Positions 1 to 8,512 are shown, numbered from the stretch's first letter. The stretch: 64,000 nucleotides of DNA from Streptomyces sp. HUAS MG91 (GCF_040529335.1 NZ_CP159534.1:8308001-8372000); one strand, 5' to 3'. Notes: generated by a model not told the origin, from the sequence alone. Numbers and translations are program-made.

Positions 1-15
1 ACAACCGGGCCCGGC

Positions 16-1266
16 TCAGTGCACGACCGGAGTGAAGCTCACCGGCAGCGAGGTCAGTCCCCGCATCCAGATCGACGGCCGCCAGGACAGCTCGGCCGGC
101 TCCACCGCGAGCACCAGATCCGGGAGCTTGTCCAGCAGGGTCTCCACCGCGGTGCGCGCGATGACATCGGCGAGCAGCGGAGCCGGGTAGGGGCAGCGGT
201 GCTCGCCGTTGCTGAACGACAGGTGCGCCGCGTTCTCCGCGCCGACATGGCCCTCCGGCCAGATCTGCGGGTCCGAGTTCGCGGCGGCGAGCCCGAGGAC
301 CACGCAGTCGCCCGCGCGGATCTGCCGGCCGCCGAGCTGGGTGTCGCGCACCGCCCAGCGGCCGATGAAGTTCTGCGTCGGGGTGTCCAGCCACAGCACC
401 TCGTTCAGCGCCTCGCCGACGCTGAGGCGCCCGCCCGAGACGTTGATCGCGAAGCGCTCGTCGGTGAGGAGCAGCCGGAGCGTGTTGCAGATCCAGTTCG
501 CCGTCGGCTGCTGGGCCGCCGCGATCACCGAGATCAGGTCCTGCACGATCTCCTCGTCCGTCAGCCCCGCCGGATCCAGGATCATCCGGGACGTGACATC
601 GGCGCCCGGCCGCTCCCGCTTCTCGCGCACCAGGCGCGCGATGCGCTCACCGACCCGGACGTACGCCGCCACCGGGTCGTCGCCCTCGTGGGCGTCCAGG
701 GAGATCCGCAGATCGTCCACCAGGTCCTGGGTCTCGTCGGCGAGCTCCGGCATCCCGCACATCTGCACCGCGGCGCGCATCGGCAGCGCGTGCGCGTACG
801 CGGACATCAGCTCGGCCTGCCCGCTGCCGGCGAAGGTGTTGATGAGACGGTCGGCGATCTGCGCGCAGTCGCGTGCCAGCTCGAACTGGTCGACCTGCTC
901 CAGGGCGTTGGTGATCACCCCGGCACGGCGCCGGTGCTCGTCGCCCTCGGTGAACAGTACCGACGGCTGGTACCCGACGAACGGCATGAGCGGCCAGTCG
1001 GCCGGGATGTGCTCCCACTGGTTCCAGCGCCGGGAGTCCCGCGCGAACAGCTCGTCGTGCGACGTGACGTAGCCGACCTCGGCATAGCCGAGCACGAGCC
1101 ACGCGGGCACGTCCCCGTCGAGCAGCACGGGCGCGACCGGGCCGTGCTCCGAACGCAGCGCGCGGTACAGCTGCGACGGTGTCTGCTGGTACTGCAGGCC
1201 GCTGAGCGGGACGGCGCCCGCGTGCGCGGGGCAGGCCGATACGGCGGGGGGCGTCGTTTCCGTCAC
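16..1266 (-). CDS. cvnE: Conservon cytochrome P450, CYP157-like, without the ExxR arginine
   Basis: A 416-residue soluble P450. The heme-thiolate Cys is C358 in FSNGEHRCPYPAP. The K-helix, where almost every P450 has E-x-x-R, reads E289-V-L-W292, so the arginine is replaced by Trp. The I-helix also lacks the usual acid-Thr pair and reads AAAQQPT (about 249-255). CYP157 proteins of Streptomyces conservons are known to lack ExxR, which fits. The GTG start at 1266 overlaps the stop of the GTPase gene by 4 bases (GTGA), so the two are translationally coupled. It is the last gene of the conservon operon. Substrate is unknown, and a role in signalling or membrane-associated redox rather than biosynthesis is inferred from context. 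A longer open frame upstream only reads through the GTPase gene. Confidence 0.93.
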   Translation of the reverse strand: MTETTPPAVSACPAHAGAVPLSGLQYQQTPSQLYRALRSEHGPVAPVLLDGDVPAWLVLGYAEVGYVTSHDELFARDSRRWNQWEHIPADWPLMPFVGYQPSVLFTEGDEHRRRAGVITNALEQVDQFELARDCAQIADRLINTFAGSGQAELMSAYAHALPMRAAVQMCGMPELADETQDLVDDLRISLDAHEGDDPVAAYVRVGERIARLVREKRERPGADVTSRMILDPAGLTDEEIVQDLISVIAAAQQPTANWICNTLRLLLTDERFAINVSGGRLSVGEALNEVLWLDTPTQNFIGRWAVRDTQLGGRQIRAGDCVVLGLAAANSDPQIWPEGHVGAENAAHLSFSNGEHRCPYPAPLLADVIARTAVETLLDKLPDLVLAVEPAELSWRPSIWMRGLTSLPVSFTPVVH

Positions 1267-1880
1267 GGTGTCGTCTCCTGGGCCATGGCGATGGCGTAGA
1301 GGTGGTCGACGAGGGTGATCAGCACGTCCTTGCCGGACGACCTGACCCGCGCGTCGCAGTCGACCATCGGGATGTGCGCGGGCAGCGCGAGGGCCTGACG
1401 GATCTCGTCGAGGGAGTGCCGCACCGGCTCGTCGTCGAACCGGTTCACCGCCACCACGAAGGGGGTCCCGTGGTGCTCCAGACGGTCGATCGCGTACCAC
1501 GAGTCGTCCATCCGCCGGGTGTCGACGAGCACGACCGCGCCCAGCGTCCCGGAGAACAGCCGGTCCCACAGGAACCAGAACCGCTCCTGGCCGGGGGCGC
1601 CGAACAGATAGAGCACCATGTGGTCGTTGAGGCTGATCCGGCCGAAGTCGAAGGCGACCGTGGTCGTCGTCTTGGAGGCCACGGCCGAGGTCTCGTCGAC
1701 ACCGACGCCCGCCTGCGTCATCACCTCTTCGGTGTTCAGTGGGCGGATCTCGCTGACCGAGCGGACCAGCGTGGTCTTGCCGACCCCGAACCCGCCGACC
1801 ACGACGATCTTGAGGCCGGTGTCCGCGCCGGCGCCGAGCGGTGTGCGCTGCGCGGGCAGCTCAGAGGTTGCGGAGCCCAT
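1263..1880 (-). CDS. cvnD: Conservon Ras-like GTPase (CvnD)
   Basis: A 205-residue small GTPase. The P-loop is GGFGVGKTT at about residues 29-37, the switch II/G3 region contains FGAPGQERF, and the base-recognition motif is NRFDD (variant of NKxD). These are the hallmarks of the ATP/GTP-binding protein of Streptomyces conservons, thought to work in a heterotrimeric-G-protein-like complex with CvnA, CvnB and CvnC at the membrane. The start overlaps the end of the DUF742 gene by 20 bases and its stop overlaps the P450 start by 4 bases, so the operon is tightly coupled. Family assignment is secure, while the signal sensed is unknown. Confidence 0.95.
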   Translation of the reverse strand: MGSATSELPAQRTPLGAGADTGLKIVVVGGFGVGKTTLVRSVSEIRPLNTEEVMTQAGVGVDETSAVASKTTTTVAFDFGRISLNDHMVLYLFGAPGQERFWFLWDRLFSGTLGAVVLVDTRRMDDSWYAIDRLEHHGTPFVVAVNRFDDEPVRHSLDEIRQALALPAHIPMVDCDARVRSSGKDVLITLVDHLYAIAMAQETTP

Positions 1881-2220
1881 GGAGCACCTCCTTGAGAAGA
1901 GCGGAATCGGGGAGTTCGGCGACGGACGGGGCGGCCCCCGGATGACGGGCGGTGATCTTGCCGCCCGCCTGGAGGTCGCCGAGCAGGATCCGCACGACGG
2001 TGATCGGCAGCCCCAGCTCGGCGGCGACCTCCACGACGGCGGTGGGCCGCCGGCACAGTTCGAGGATGCGGACGTGCTCGGACTGCATCCCGGAGACCGG
2101 CTCGCACTCGCTGACCACCAGGGTCACCAGGTCGAAGGAGTCGTCGTCGGCGCGGCTGCGGCCCCCGGTGACCGTGTACAGCCGGTCCGGGGCGCCGGTG
2201 TCCACCGGCCGCCGCGTCAC
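1861..2220 (-). CDS. cvnC: Conservon DUF742 protein (CvnC)
   Basis: A 119-residue protein of the DUF742 family. It starts TRRPVDTGAPDRLYTVTGGR, followed by the conserved FDLVTLV and a winged-helix-like C-terminal half (PTAVVEVAAELGLPITVVRILLGDL). The GTG start at 2220 is chosen because it overlaps the roadblock gene stop as GTGA, the usual coupling in this operon type. Longer upstream reading would run through cvnB. DUF742 proteins are the third conservon component and are inferred to bridge CvnA/B and the GTPase. No catalytic residues are recognised. Confidence 0.93.
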   Translation of the reverse strand: MTRRPVDTGAPDRLYTVTGGRSRADDDSFDLVTLVVSECEPVSGMQSEHVRILELCRRPTAVVEVAAELGLPITVVRILLGDLQAGGKITARHPGAAPSVAELPDSALLKEVLHGLRNL

Positions 2221-2636
2221 TGGACTCCGCCTCCCGCGCCGGCCTGGCGCGGAGCGGCCCGCAGATGCTCCCCGATCTGCTCCACCAGCTCCGACATCTG
2301 GTGGCCCACGACGCCCGGGTCGGCCTCCTCGTCGGCGACGACGGCGAGATGCGCGCCGTCGCCCGCGTCCACGATGAAGAGCAGCCCGCCGTGGAACTCG
2401 GTCATCGAGTGCCGTACGCCGCCGCTGCCGTTGCCGAACTCCACGGACGCGCCCTGGGCGAGCGCCTGGATCCCGGAGCAGATCGCCGCGAGCTGGTCGG
2501 CCTGGTCGAGCGTCAGATGCTCGCTCCAGCACAGCTTCAGGCCGTCGCGGGACAGGACGAGGGCGTACCGGGTGCCGGGAGTGCGCTCGAGCAGGTTCTC
2601 CAGGAGCCAGGTCAGGCTGGTGTCAGTGGTCTGCAT
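2217..2636 (-). CDS. cvnB: Roadblock/LC7 domain protein (CvnB)
   Basis: A 139-residue roadblock/LC7 protein: LTWLLENLLERTPGTRYALV, LSRDGLKL and LAAICSGIQALAQGASVEFG follow the family pattern. MglB-like roadblock proteins bind and regulate small GTPases, so this is the likely partner of the downstream CvnD. It lies 110 bases after cvnA and overlaps cvnC by 4 bases. The ATG at 2636 gives a standard-length protein. Confidence 0.94.
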   Translation of the reverse strand: MQTTDTSLTWLLENLLERTPGTRYALVLSRDGLKLCWSEHLTLDQADQLAAICSGIQALAQGASVEFGNGSGGVRHSMTEFHGGLLFIVDAGDGAHLAVVADEEADPGVVGHQMSELVEQIGEHLRAAPRQAGAGGGVQ

Positions 2637-2746
2637 GGCGGGGTCGGGACGGCCCTTCCGGCGGTCCGGAGAGAGCTGCCCGTGCCTCCAATCTCACGGT
2701 GTAGAGCGGTGCGGAGCGGGGGTGGAGCGGCCGGGTCGTGCCGGGG

Positions 2747-4561
2747 TCAGGCCGGGGTGCCGGGCTGGTCGGCCCCCGGGGTGTCGGTGTCCCGGGAGTC
2801 GGGCTTTGCGGCTTCCTTCGCCTTGCGTGCGGCGTGGAACGCGCCGAAGCGGGCACCGGCGTCCCGGGTCGGTGTGCGGTCGGCGGCGGGGGCGGGGCGC
2901 GAGCGCTCCTGCTCGACCGCGGCCATCGTGCGGCCCGGCGGGCGGACCGGCAGCCCGTTCGGCGTCGACCCGACGGCACCGGCGGGGCGGGGCGCCACCG
3001 TGTCGGTGGCGTCAGGGGTGTCGGCGGTGTCCCTGAGGCGCATGGTGTCCGTGCTGTCGGCCGCGGCCGGGATGCCCGCGGTGGGCGTGGGGTCCGGGGC
3101 GGCGACGGCGGCCGGGGCGTCGGCGCGCTCGTGCGTCTCGGCGGACACCGGGCGCGGGATGTTGACGGGCGGCGCCTGCTCGCGCTGCTGGGCGAGGACC
3201 TGGGGCGGCAGCAGGACGACGACGCCGGTGCCGCCGCGCGAGGACGGCCGGTAGTTCACGGCGATGCCGTACTTGGCGGCGAGCCGGCCCACCACGGCGA
3301 GCCCGAGCCGGGTGCCCTGGAGCGAGGCCAGGTCGGTGACCTGTCCGGACACCGCGTCCTCGGCGCGCCGCATCGCCGCGTCGGCCATCTTCAGACCGCT
3401 GTCCTCGATGGTCACGACCAGGCCCGCGGAGCGCTCCTCCACGTACACGTGCACCTCGTCGATGGGCGGCGAGAAGTTCGCGGCGTTGTCCATCAGTTCG
3501 GCGAGCAGGTGCATCACACCCTCGGCCGCGAAACCCGCGATCGCGGCGTCCGTCGCGCAGTGCAGCCGCACCCGCTGGTACGCGGCGATGCGTCCGACGG
3601 CGCCGCGCAGCACGCTCTCCATCACGATCGGCCGGTTCCAGGCGCGGCTGGAGCGGCCGCCCATCAGCAGCGCCAGCCGGTCCGTCATCAGCCCGAGCTG
3701 GGAGGTGGCGTGGTCGAGGCGCAGCAGGTCCCCGAAGACCTCCTCGCCGTGCCGCTCCTGCATGACGCGCAGGTCGGCGAGCATGCTCACGGCCTTCGCC
3801 TGCACCCGGCCGAGCGCCTTCGCCGACGCGGCCTGGGCGGCGGCGCCGCGCCGCTCGCTCAGGGCCAGTTCCCGCAGGAACGCCTCGGCCGGAACCCTCA
3901 GCAGGGGGTTCTCGGGCCAGACCGGCTCGGCCAGCACGGTGTCGGCCGAGGCGCCCTCGCGCAGCCGCTCCACCGCGGCCGGGAACGTCTCGGTGGTCAG
4001 CCGGTCCAACTCGCCCGCGGCCTGGCTCAGTTCGGCCCGGGCCGCGTCGCGCTCCGCGGCGGCCCGCTCGGCCCGGTGCACGGCCTCGCCGAGCGAGGTC
4101 GTGAACTCCTGGAGGATGCGCGCCAGTTGGGGATCGTAGGGCGGGGCGGCAGCCGGGGGCCTGCCGTCCTGGAGATGCCGCACCACGCCGGGCAGGGTGA
4201 CGTTCACCAGCTGGGCCGCCTCGGCGGCCTGCTGCGTCAACCGGCCGTTCGCGACGGCCAGTTCGGAGCGGGTGTGCTCCGCGTCGCGCCGGGCGCGGCC
4301 GAGGATCGCCGTGTGCACGGCCACGACGACGGCCACGAATGCCCAGGCCGCCAGGGCCGTCCACACCGCCCAGGTGCGCGCGGCCGCCGGAGCGAGCGCG
4401 GCCGCGCCGCCGGCCGCGGCGGCCGCCACCACCAGCACGGTGAGCGCAGCGACCGGCGACGGTCGACCCGCCCCGGCTTTCGGCTTCGAGCGGGCAGAGG
4501 AGGGTGGAGCAGGCACTGACATTCCGCGGTCCCTCGGTCGTTGCGTGCGGGGAGCGGCCAC
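2747..4561 (-). CDS. cvnA: Conservon sensor histidine kinase-like protein (CvnA)
   Basis: A 604-residue membrane sensor with an ATPase domain. Two hydrophobic segments lie at about residues 37-60 and 65-88, followed by a long helical region with many Ala and Glu. A HATPase domain follows (N-box ELMDNAANFSPP, then VVTIEDSGLKM and GTRLGLAVVGRLAAKYG). The C-terminal 140 residues are Pro/Ala/Thr-rich and probably disordered. It heads the conservon operon. Family members look like histidine kinases but usually have no cognate response regulator, and none is present here. Start could also be the Met at 4522 (MSVPAPPSS), which removes 13 residues. Confidence 0.93.
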   Translation of the reverse strand: MAAPRTQRPRDRGMSVPAPPSSARSKPKAGAGRPSPVAALTVLVVAAAAAGGAAALAPAAARTWAVWTALAAWAFVAVVVAVHTAILGRARRDAEHTRSELAVANGRLTQQAAEAAQLVNVTLPGVVRHLQDGRPPAAAPPYDPQLARILQEFTTSLGEAVHRAERAAAERDAARAELSQAAGELDRLTTETFPAAVERLREGASADTVLAEPVWPENPLLRVPAEAFLRELALSERRGAAAQAASAKALGRVQAKAVSMLADLRVMQERHGEEVFGDLLRLDHATSQLGLMTDRLALLMGGRSSRAWNRPIVMESVLRGAVGRIAAYQRVRLHCATDAAIAGFAAEGVMHLLAELMDNAANFSPPIDEVHVYVEERSAGLVVTIEDSGLKMADAAMRRAEDAVSGQVTDLASLQGTRLGLAVVGRLAAKYGIAVNYRPSSRGGTGVVVLLPPQVLAQQREQAPPVNIPRPVSAETHERADAPAAVAAPDPTPTAGIPAAADSTDTMRLRDTADTPDATDTVAPRPAGAVGSTPNGLPVRPPGRTMAAVEQERSRPAPAADRTPTRDAGARFGAFHAARKAKEAAKPDSRDTDTPGADQPGTPA

Positions 4562-5120
4562 TCGACCGGTCGGGTCGGCGGCGGATCCGGGCCGTCCGCG
4601 CCGAAGAGGACGCCGATCTTCCGGACCGTACGAACGCTCATGCTAGTCACGCCGTGCGATGGGAAGACCGGACAAGCCGGGCAGTTCTCCCGGCGGGCTA
4701 CTTCGTCGTGAACTCGCCCCTGCCGCTACCGATCGTGGTAGCTGCCAGTCAGACCATATATGTGCCACGAGGCCGAGGTGGAGGCGGGCGTGACAGATCC
4801 GGGAGAATCACCGGAAGGTGTGGGTCCGTGCGATTTCAGTGCGTCGCCGGGCGTGAGATTTCGGCCAACATCACGTGTTCTTCCCGGTGTTCCGGTGATC
4901 GCCCTCCCGGTACCGAGCGTCGTGGAGCGCCGCTCCGAAGTTTCCGCCGGAGCATGTGCATGCTCGGCCCGATCTCGGGAACCAGACAACGGACAGGCTC
5001 TGGCAGCCCCACCCCCCCGGGCGCTCGAGCATGAGCCCCGCCGCCTTCGCATCTCCCCCCCCTTGCGAGGCGGCGGGGCTGTCGTCTGTCCGGAGCCAGT
5101 GCGCGAGGGCGACACACGCC
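4562..5120. other. Non-coding region upstream of the conservon
   Basis: No convincing gene is seen on either strand. It must carry the conservon promoter (minus strand) and ends at the terminator of the zinc-ribbon gene. Two short dyads stand out: GGAGCGCCGCTCC at 4924-4936 and GAGCATG-TG-CATGCTC at 4950-4965. Their role is unknown. Confidence 0.5.
5034..5080 (-). terminator. Hairpin terminator after the zinc-ribbon gene
   Basis: Near-perfect inverted repeat, arms AGCCCCGCCGCCTTCGC and GCGAGGCGGCGGGGCT, with a C-rich loop. It lies 40 bases downstream of the stop of the minus-strand gene at 5121. A typical rho-independent hairpin of high-GC actinomycetes, with no clear U tract. Confidence 0.75.
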
Positions 5121-5402
5121 CTAGCCCTGGTGGTGGCGCGGCTGCTGGGTCGGGTGGTTCTGCGGGGCGGCGGCCGTCGCGAGCATGCCCTCGGCCTGTT
5201 CCCTGGGCAGCTGGTGCTCGATGCCGCAGAACGTGCACTGCGTGCGGTACTTCGTCGAGACCGGGAACAGCGGGACGAAGAACAGCGTGAACTTCGTGAC
5301 GTACTTGCGCAGCGTGTGGGCCGACGGGTTCCCGCAGCCGCCGCAGACGAGCGTGAGTATCGCGAGCTGATACACGTAACCGCGCGTGCCAAAGATGATC
5401 AT
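5121..5402 (-). CDS. Zinc-ribbon domain protein
   Basis: A 93-residue protein beginning [14 protein letters not shown]. Two Cys pairs, CGGCG at about 20-24 and CTFCG at about 55-59, would form a zinc ribbon. Between them lies a hydrophobic [15 protein letters not shown] segment typical of the zinc_ribbon_15 family found widely in Streptomyces. The ATG at 5402 is preceded by a strong GGGAGGGG ribosome site, which decides the start. The C-terminus is Gln/His/Pro-rich. The TAG stop lies in a repeat (CTAGGGCGTGTGTCG, minus strand) that recurs at the end of the flavin reductase gene at 7165. Function is unknown. Confidence 0.82.
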   Translation of the reverse strand: MIIFGTRGYVYQLAILTLVCGGCGNPSAHTLRKYVTKFTLFFVPLFPVSTKYRTQCTFCGIEHQLPREQAEGMLATAAAPQNHPTQQPRHHQG

Positions 5403-5662
5403 GGGTGGTCCCCTCCCGGTCGACGGCCGCCGCCGAGCGTGGGGCCTCACGCCATCGTAGGCAGCCCCACAGCCCGCCCCACAAGCCGTACTTGAAGGGG
5501 GAGAACGCTTCTTCGGCGCGGGCCCGCGGTGCGAGGGCGGGCGACCGGCCGTCGGTCCCACTCGGCCACATTGCGCGCCCGGAGCGCTACGGACCGTGCG
5601 GATGCGGCCACGCCGCCCGCCCGAATCTGCATTTCGGGGCTCGTAATGAAAGGATTGCCCTC

Positions 5663-6154
5663 ATGGCAATCAAGACCTACTTCGACATCACGATCAACGA
5701 CGAGCCCGCCGGGCGGATCACGTTCAACCTCTTCGAGGACGTCGTCCCGAAGACCGCGGAGAACTTCCGCGCCCTGTGCACGGGTGAGAAGGGCTTCGGC
5801 TACGCCGGCTCGTCCTTCCACCGCGTCATCCCGCAGTTCATGCTGCAGGGCGGCGACTTCACCGCCGGCAACGGCACGGGTGGCAAGAGCATCTACGGCG
5901 AGAAGTTCGCCGACGAGAACTTCCAGCTCAAGCACACCAAGCCGGGCCAGCTCTCCATGGCCAACGCCGGTCCGAACACGAACGGCTCGCAGTTCTTCAT
6001 CACGACCATCGTCACCGACTGGCTGGACGGCAAGCACGTCGTCTTCGGCGAGGTCGAGGACGGAATGGAGCTCGTGAAGAAGATCGAGTCGCTCGGCTCG
6101 CGCAGCGGCGCCACCGCCGCCAAGATCACGATCGCCGAGTCCGGCCAGCTCTGA
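5663..6154 (+). CDS. ppiA: Cyclophilin-type peptidyl-prolyl cis-trans isomerase
   Basis: A 163-residue cyclophilin, a cytosolic prolyl isomerase. The catalytic signature is complete: [22 protein letters not shown] (Arg and Phe of the active site), then [16 protein letters not shown] and [12 protein letters not shown]. It contains the usual GEKGFGY insertion. The ATG at 5663 has GAAAGGA upstream at 5648-5654. It has its own strong terminator downstream. It resembles the conserved Streptomyces cyclophilin A, and no signal peptide is present. Confidence 0.97.
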   Translation: MAIKTYFDITINDEPAGRITFNLFEDVVPKTAENFRALCTGEKGFGYAGSSFHRVIPQFMLQGGDFTAGNGTGGKSIYGEKFADENFQLKHTKPGQLSMANAGPNTNGSQFFITTIVTDWLDGKHVVFGEVEDGMELVKKIESLGSRSGATAAKITIAESGQL

Positions 6155-6169
6155 TCCTCGGCACGCGTC

Positions 6170-6215
6170 GACGGAGGCCGGGAACCCGCCGCACGGCGGG
6201 TTCCCGGCCTCCGTC
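6170..6215 (+). terminator. Terminator of the cyclophilin gene
   Basis: Perfect 20-base arms (6171-6190 and 6195-6214) around a 4-base loop, starting 15 bases after the cyclophilin stop. A classic actinomycete intrinsic terminator. Confidence 0.9.
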
Positions 6216-6227
6216 GTGATGGCACTA

Positions 6228-7098
6228 AAGGTTGTTGCACAAGGCTGCGTTCTGGCAGGTCAGAGCCGGTGGAGACGGTTTTCGGGTCATGATGCGAGGG
6301 CGAGGTTGTGCATCTGGGCGACGGCCTGGACGGCGTGGTGGAGGCCGTTGCCGTGCTGTCGGCAGTCGCGGAGGATCTTGTAGTTCTTCATCCGGCCGAT
6401 TACGTGCTCGACCCGGGCGCGGACCTTGCGGTGGGCGGCGTTGTCGTCCTCTTCGCCCGGCAGCAGCTCGCGTCGGGGGCGTTTGCGGTGCGGGGTGACC
6501 ATGCCGCAGTTCAGGTAGGCGCCGTCGCCGAGGACCGTCACGCCCCGGCAGTGCGCGGCCAGGCCGGAGGCGCGCCAGGCGTGCGCGTCCGCGGTGGTGC
6601 CCGGCACCGGCCGGGCGGCTGCGATCACCAGGCGGGTATCGGCATCGACGATGACCTGCACGTTCGCCGAGAACCGGTAGTTGCGGCTGGAGGTGCCGAC
6701 GTGGCGGTCCCGGACCGGGATCAGGGTGCCGTCGACGATCCACAGCCGGTCCGCCGCGTCGGCCGGGCGGGTCACCGGCTCCAGCGCGAGCAGCGGGCCC
6801 AGCTTCTGGATGACCCGGCACACCGTCGAGGAGGAGACGCCGAAGAGCGGGCCGAGCTGCCGCATGGTGAGGTTCGTGCGGTAGTACACGGCCACCACCA
6901 GGACCCGTTCGGCCAGCGGCAGGCTCCACGGCCGGCCCCGCAGGGTGCCGTTGCCGCCCCGGTCCCGGACCGTCTTCAGCAGCCGCCCGAACTGCTCCAA
7001 CGACAGCCCCGTGAACGTCTCCACCCACACACGTTCAGCCCTCAACACCCCAGCCATACACCGGAGATGCCCAGATCACGGCCTTGTGCAACACCCTT
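6228..7098 (-). mobile_element. IS5-family insertion sequence (about 871 bp)
   Basis: One transposase gene is bounded by inverted repeats AAGGTTGTTGCACAAGGC (from 6228) and its complement ending at 7098 (one mismatch). The dinucleotide TA flanks both ends (6226-6227 and 7099-7100), consistent with the 2-bp TA target duplication of some IS5 subgroups. The exact boundary could be 2-3 bases further out because the flanking CTA/TAG extends the symmetry. The element lies between the cyclophilin terminator and a long terminator palindrome. The transposase frame is intact, so it may be active. Confidence 0.85.
6287..7057 (-). CDS. IS5-family transposase
   Basis: A 256-residue DDE transposase in one frame. 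The N-terminal helix-turn-helix region contains LTMRQLGPLFGVSSSTVCRVI. The catalytic domain shows D in WIVDGTLIPV, D in VLGDGAYLN and E in RARVEHVIGRMKNYKIL, the Y-x2-R-x3-E-x6-K type signature of IS4/IS5 group enzymes. It is full length for single-frame IS5 relatives, with no frameshift. Terminal repeats of the element lie 59 and 41 bases outside the gene. Confidence 0.93.
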   Translation of the reverse strand: MAGVLRAERVWVETFTGLSLEQFGRLLKTVRDRGGNGTLRGRPWSLPLAERVLVVAVYYRTNLTMRQLGPLFGVSSSTVCRVIQKLGPLLALEPVTRPADAADRLWIVDGTLIPVRDRHVGTSSRNYRFSANVQVIVDADTRLVIAAARPVPGTTADAHAWRASGLAAHCRGVTVLGDGAYLNCGMVTPHRKRPRRELLPGEEDDNAAHRKVRARVEHVIGRMKNYKILRDCRQHGNGLHHAVQAVAQMHNLALAS

Positions 7099-7168
7099 TA
7101 GGGCGTGTGTCGAAAGTCCCGTCGCCCGCCCGAAGGGCGGGCGACGGGACTTTCGACACACGCCCTAG
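7099..7168 (-). terminator. Very long palindromic terminator of the flavin reductase gene
   Basis: Arms of about 32 bases (TAGGGCGTGTGTCGAAAGTC... and its exact complement) around the loop GAA. The outer TAG on the right is the stop codon of the gene at 7165. The outer TA on the left is the inferred insertion point of the IS element. The first 15 bases also occur after the zinc-ribbon gene at 5110-5124, so this is a shared repeat family rather than a chance hairpin. Confidence 0.85.
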
Positions 7169-7908
7169 CCGAAGCGTTCGATCCTGATCCGTTCCACGGG
7201 CTGCCCGAGGTCGACCAGCAGCCGGGAGGCGTGCTCGGCGAACGCGTTGGAGCCGCACACGTACGCCTCCCACGCGGGCGCGCCCGGCGTGAAGCACGGG
7301 GCCAGGTGGTCGGCGGCCAGGTGCCGGCGCGCGCCCTCGCGGGTCAGCACCGGCGTCGTCTCGTCCCCGTACTCGGCGGCGTAGATCAGGTCCTCGGCCG
7401 TGCGCGCGGACACGAACAGGCGCAGGGGGACGGTCAGCCGCCGCAGGCGGTGATGGCGCAGCATCGACATCAGGGGGACCACGCCCGAGCCCGCGCCGAT
7501 CAGCAGCGCGGGCCGGTCACCGGGCCACGCGAAGAAGCCGCTGAGCGGGCCGCGGACCTCCACGGTGTCGCCGGTCCGGGCGACGGTGTGGAGGTGTCCG
7601 GAGACCTCGCCGTCGTCCACGTGGTCGAGGGTCAGCTCGATGTGACCGGTGTCGTCCGGGGGAGAGGCGAGCGAGTAGTGGCGCTGCGCGGTGTAGCCGT
7701 CCGCGGCGGTCAGCCGCAGGATCAGATGCTGGCCCGGCAGATGGCCCTGCCACCCCGGCACCGCGAACCGGAACGTCGACACGCGGGGCGTCTCGCGCCG
7801 GATCTCGGTGATCACCGCGCGCTGCCAGGCGGCCGCGGTCTGCCGGCCGACGGCGATCCGCCCGGGCACCGCGAACCGGGTGGGCGGCGTGAAGGTCGTC
7901 TCAGTCAC
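7165..7908 (-). CDS. Ferredoxin reductase-type FAD/NAD(P)H oxidoreductase
   Basis: A 247-residue flavoprotein of the ferredoxin-NADP reductase superfamily. The FAD-binding RHYSLASPP motif lies at about residue 76, the nicotinamide-binding GAGSGVVPLMSML at about 138, and the C-terminal YVCGSNAFAEHASRLL closes the NAD domain. No 2Fe-2S ferredoxin domain follows. Start is GTG at 7908, overlapping the upstream molybdopterin enzyme gene by 8 bases, so the two are coupled. The pair probably forms an electron chain in which this protein reduces the molybdoenzyme or accepts its electrons, which is inferred from gene order only. Confidence 0.9.
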   Translation of the reverse strand: MTETTFTPPTRFAVPGRIAVGRQTAAAWQRAVITEIRRETPRVSTFRFAVPGWQGHLPGQHLILRLTAADGYTAQRHYSLASPPDDTGHIELTLDHVDDGEVSGHLHTVARTGDTVEVRGPLSGFFAWPGDRPALLIGAGSGVVPLMSMLRHHRLRRLTVPLRLFVSARTAEDLIYAAEYGDETTPVLTREGARRHLAADHLAPCFTPGAPAWEAYVCGSNAFAEHASRLLVDLGQPVERIRIERFG

Positions 7909-8512
7909 CGGAGTACCGCTGTTCCTCCCACGGGTTGCCCCGCGCGTGGTACCCGTTCCGCTCCCAGAATCCGGGCTCGTCGTGGTCGAGGAGACGCAGG
8001 CCCGCGAGCCACTTCACGCTCTTCCAGAAGTACAGGTGCGGCACCAGGAGCCGGGCGGGCCCGCCGTGCTCGGCCGGCAGCGGCTCGTCGTCGTGGGAGA
8101 AGGCCACCCAGGCCCTGCCGCCGCTGACATCGGCGAGCGGCAGGTTCGCCGCGTAGCCGGTGTGGGAGTACGCGACCACGTGGGTGGCGCGGGCGTCGGG
8201 TCGCACGGCGTCGAGGAAGGTGTCCAGGGACACACCGCCGAAGCGCACGCCGAACTTCGACCACCCCGTCACGCAGTGGATGTCACCCTCGTACGCGGAC
8301 GTGGGCAGGGCACGCGCCTCGTCCCAGGTCCAGGTGCGCTCCTCGGCGACCAGGCCGTCGACGCGGAAGGTCCACTCCCGCTCGTCGATCCGCGGTGTCA
8401 CCTCCGCGGAGAGGACGGGCCAGTCGTCGCGCGCGTCGTACTGGCCGGGCGGCAGTCCCGGGTCGTGGCTGCGGGGACGCCCCACGAAACCGCGGGTGAC
8501 GGGGACGGTCAT
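7901..8512 (-). CDS. Sulfite oxidase-like molybdopterin-dependent oxidoreductase
   Basis: A 203-residue protein with a single oxidoreductase molybdopterin-binding (SUOX/MsrP-like) domain. The likely Mo-ligand is C80 in GDIHCVTGWSKFGVRF, and HGGPARLLVPHLYFWKSVKWL near 160-180 is the conserved cofactor-binding segment. No signal peptide or Tat motif is visible, so it should be cytosolic, unlike MsrP. The ATG at 8512 is chosen because the protein then begins MTVPVTRGFVGRPRSHDPGL as in relatives. It is the first gene of a two-gene unit with the flavin reductase. Substrate is unknown. Confidence 0.9.
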   Translation of the reverse strand: MTVPVTRGFVGRPRSHDPGLPPGQYDARDDWPVLSAEVTPRIDEREWTFRVDGLVAEERTWTWDEARALPTSAYEGDIHCVTGWSKFGVRFGGVSLDTFLDAVRPDARATHVVAYSHTGYAANLPLADVSGGRAWVAFSHDDEPLPAEHGGPARLLVPHLYFWKSVKWLAGLRLLDHDEPGFWERNGYHARGNPWEEQRYSGD

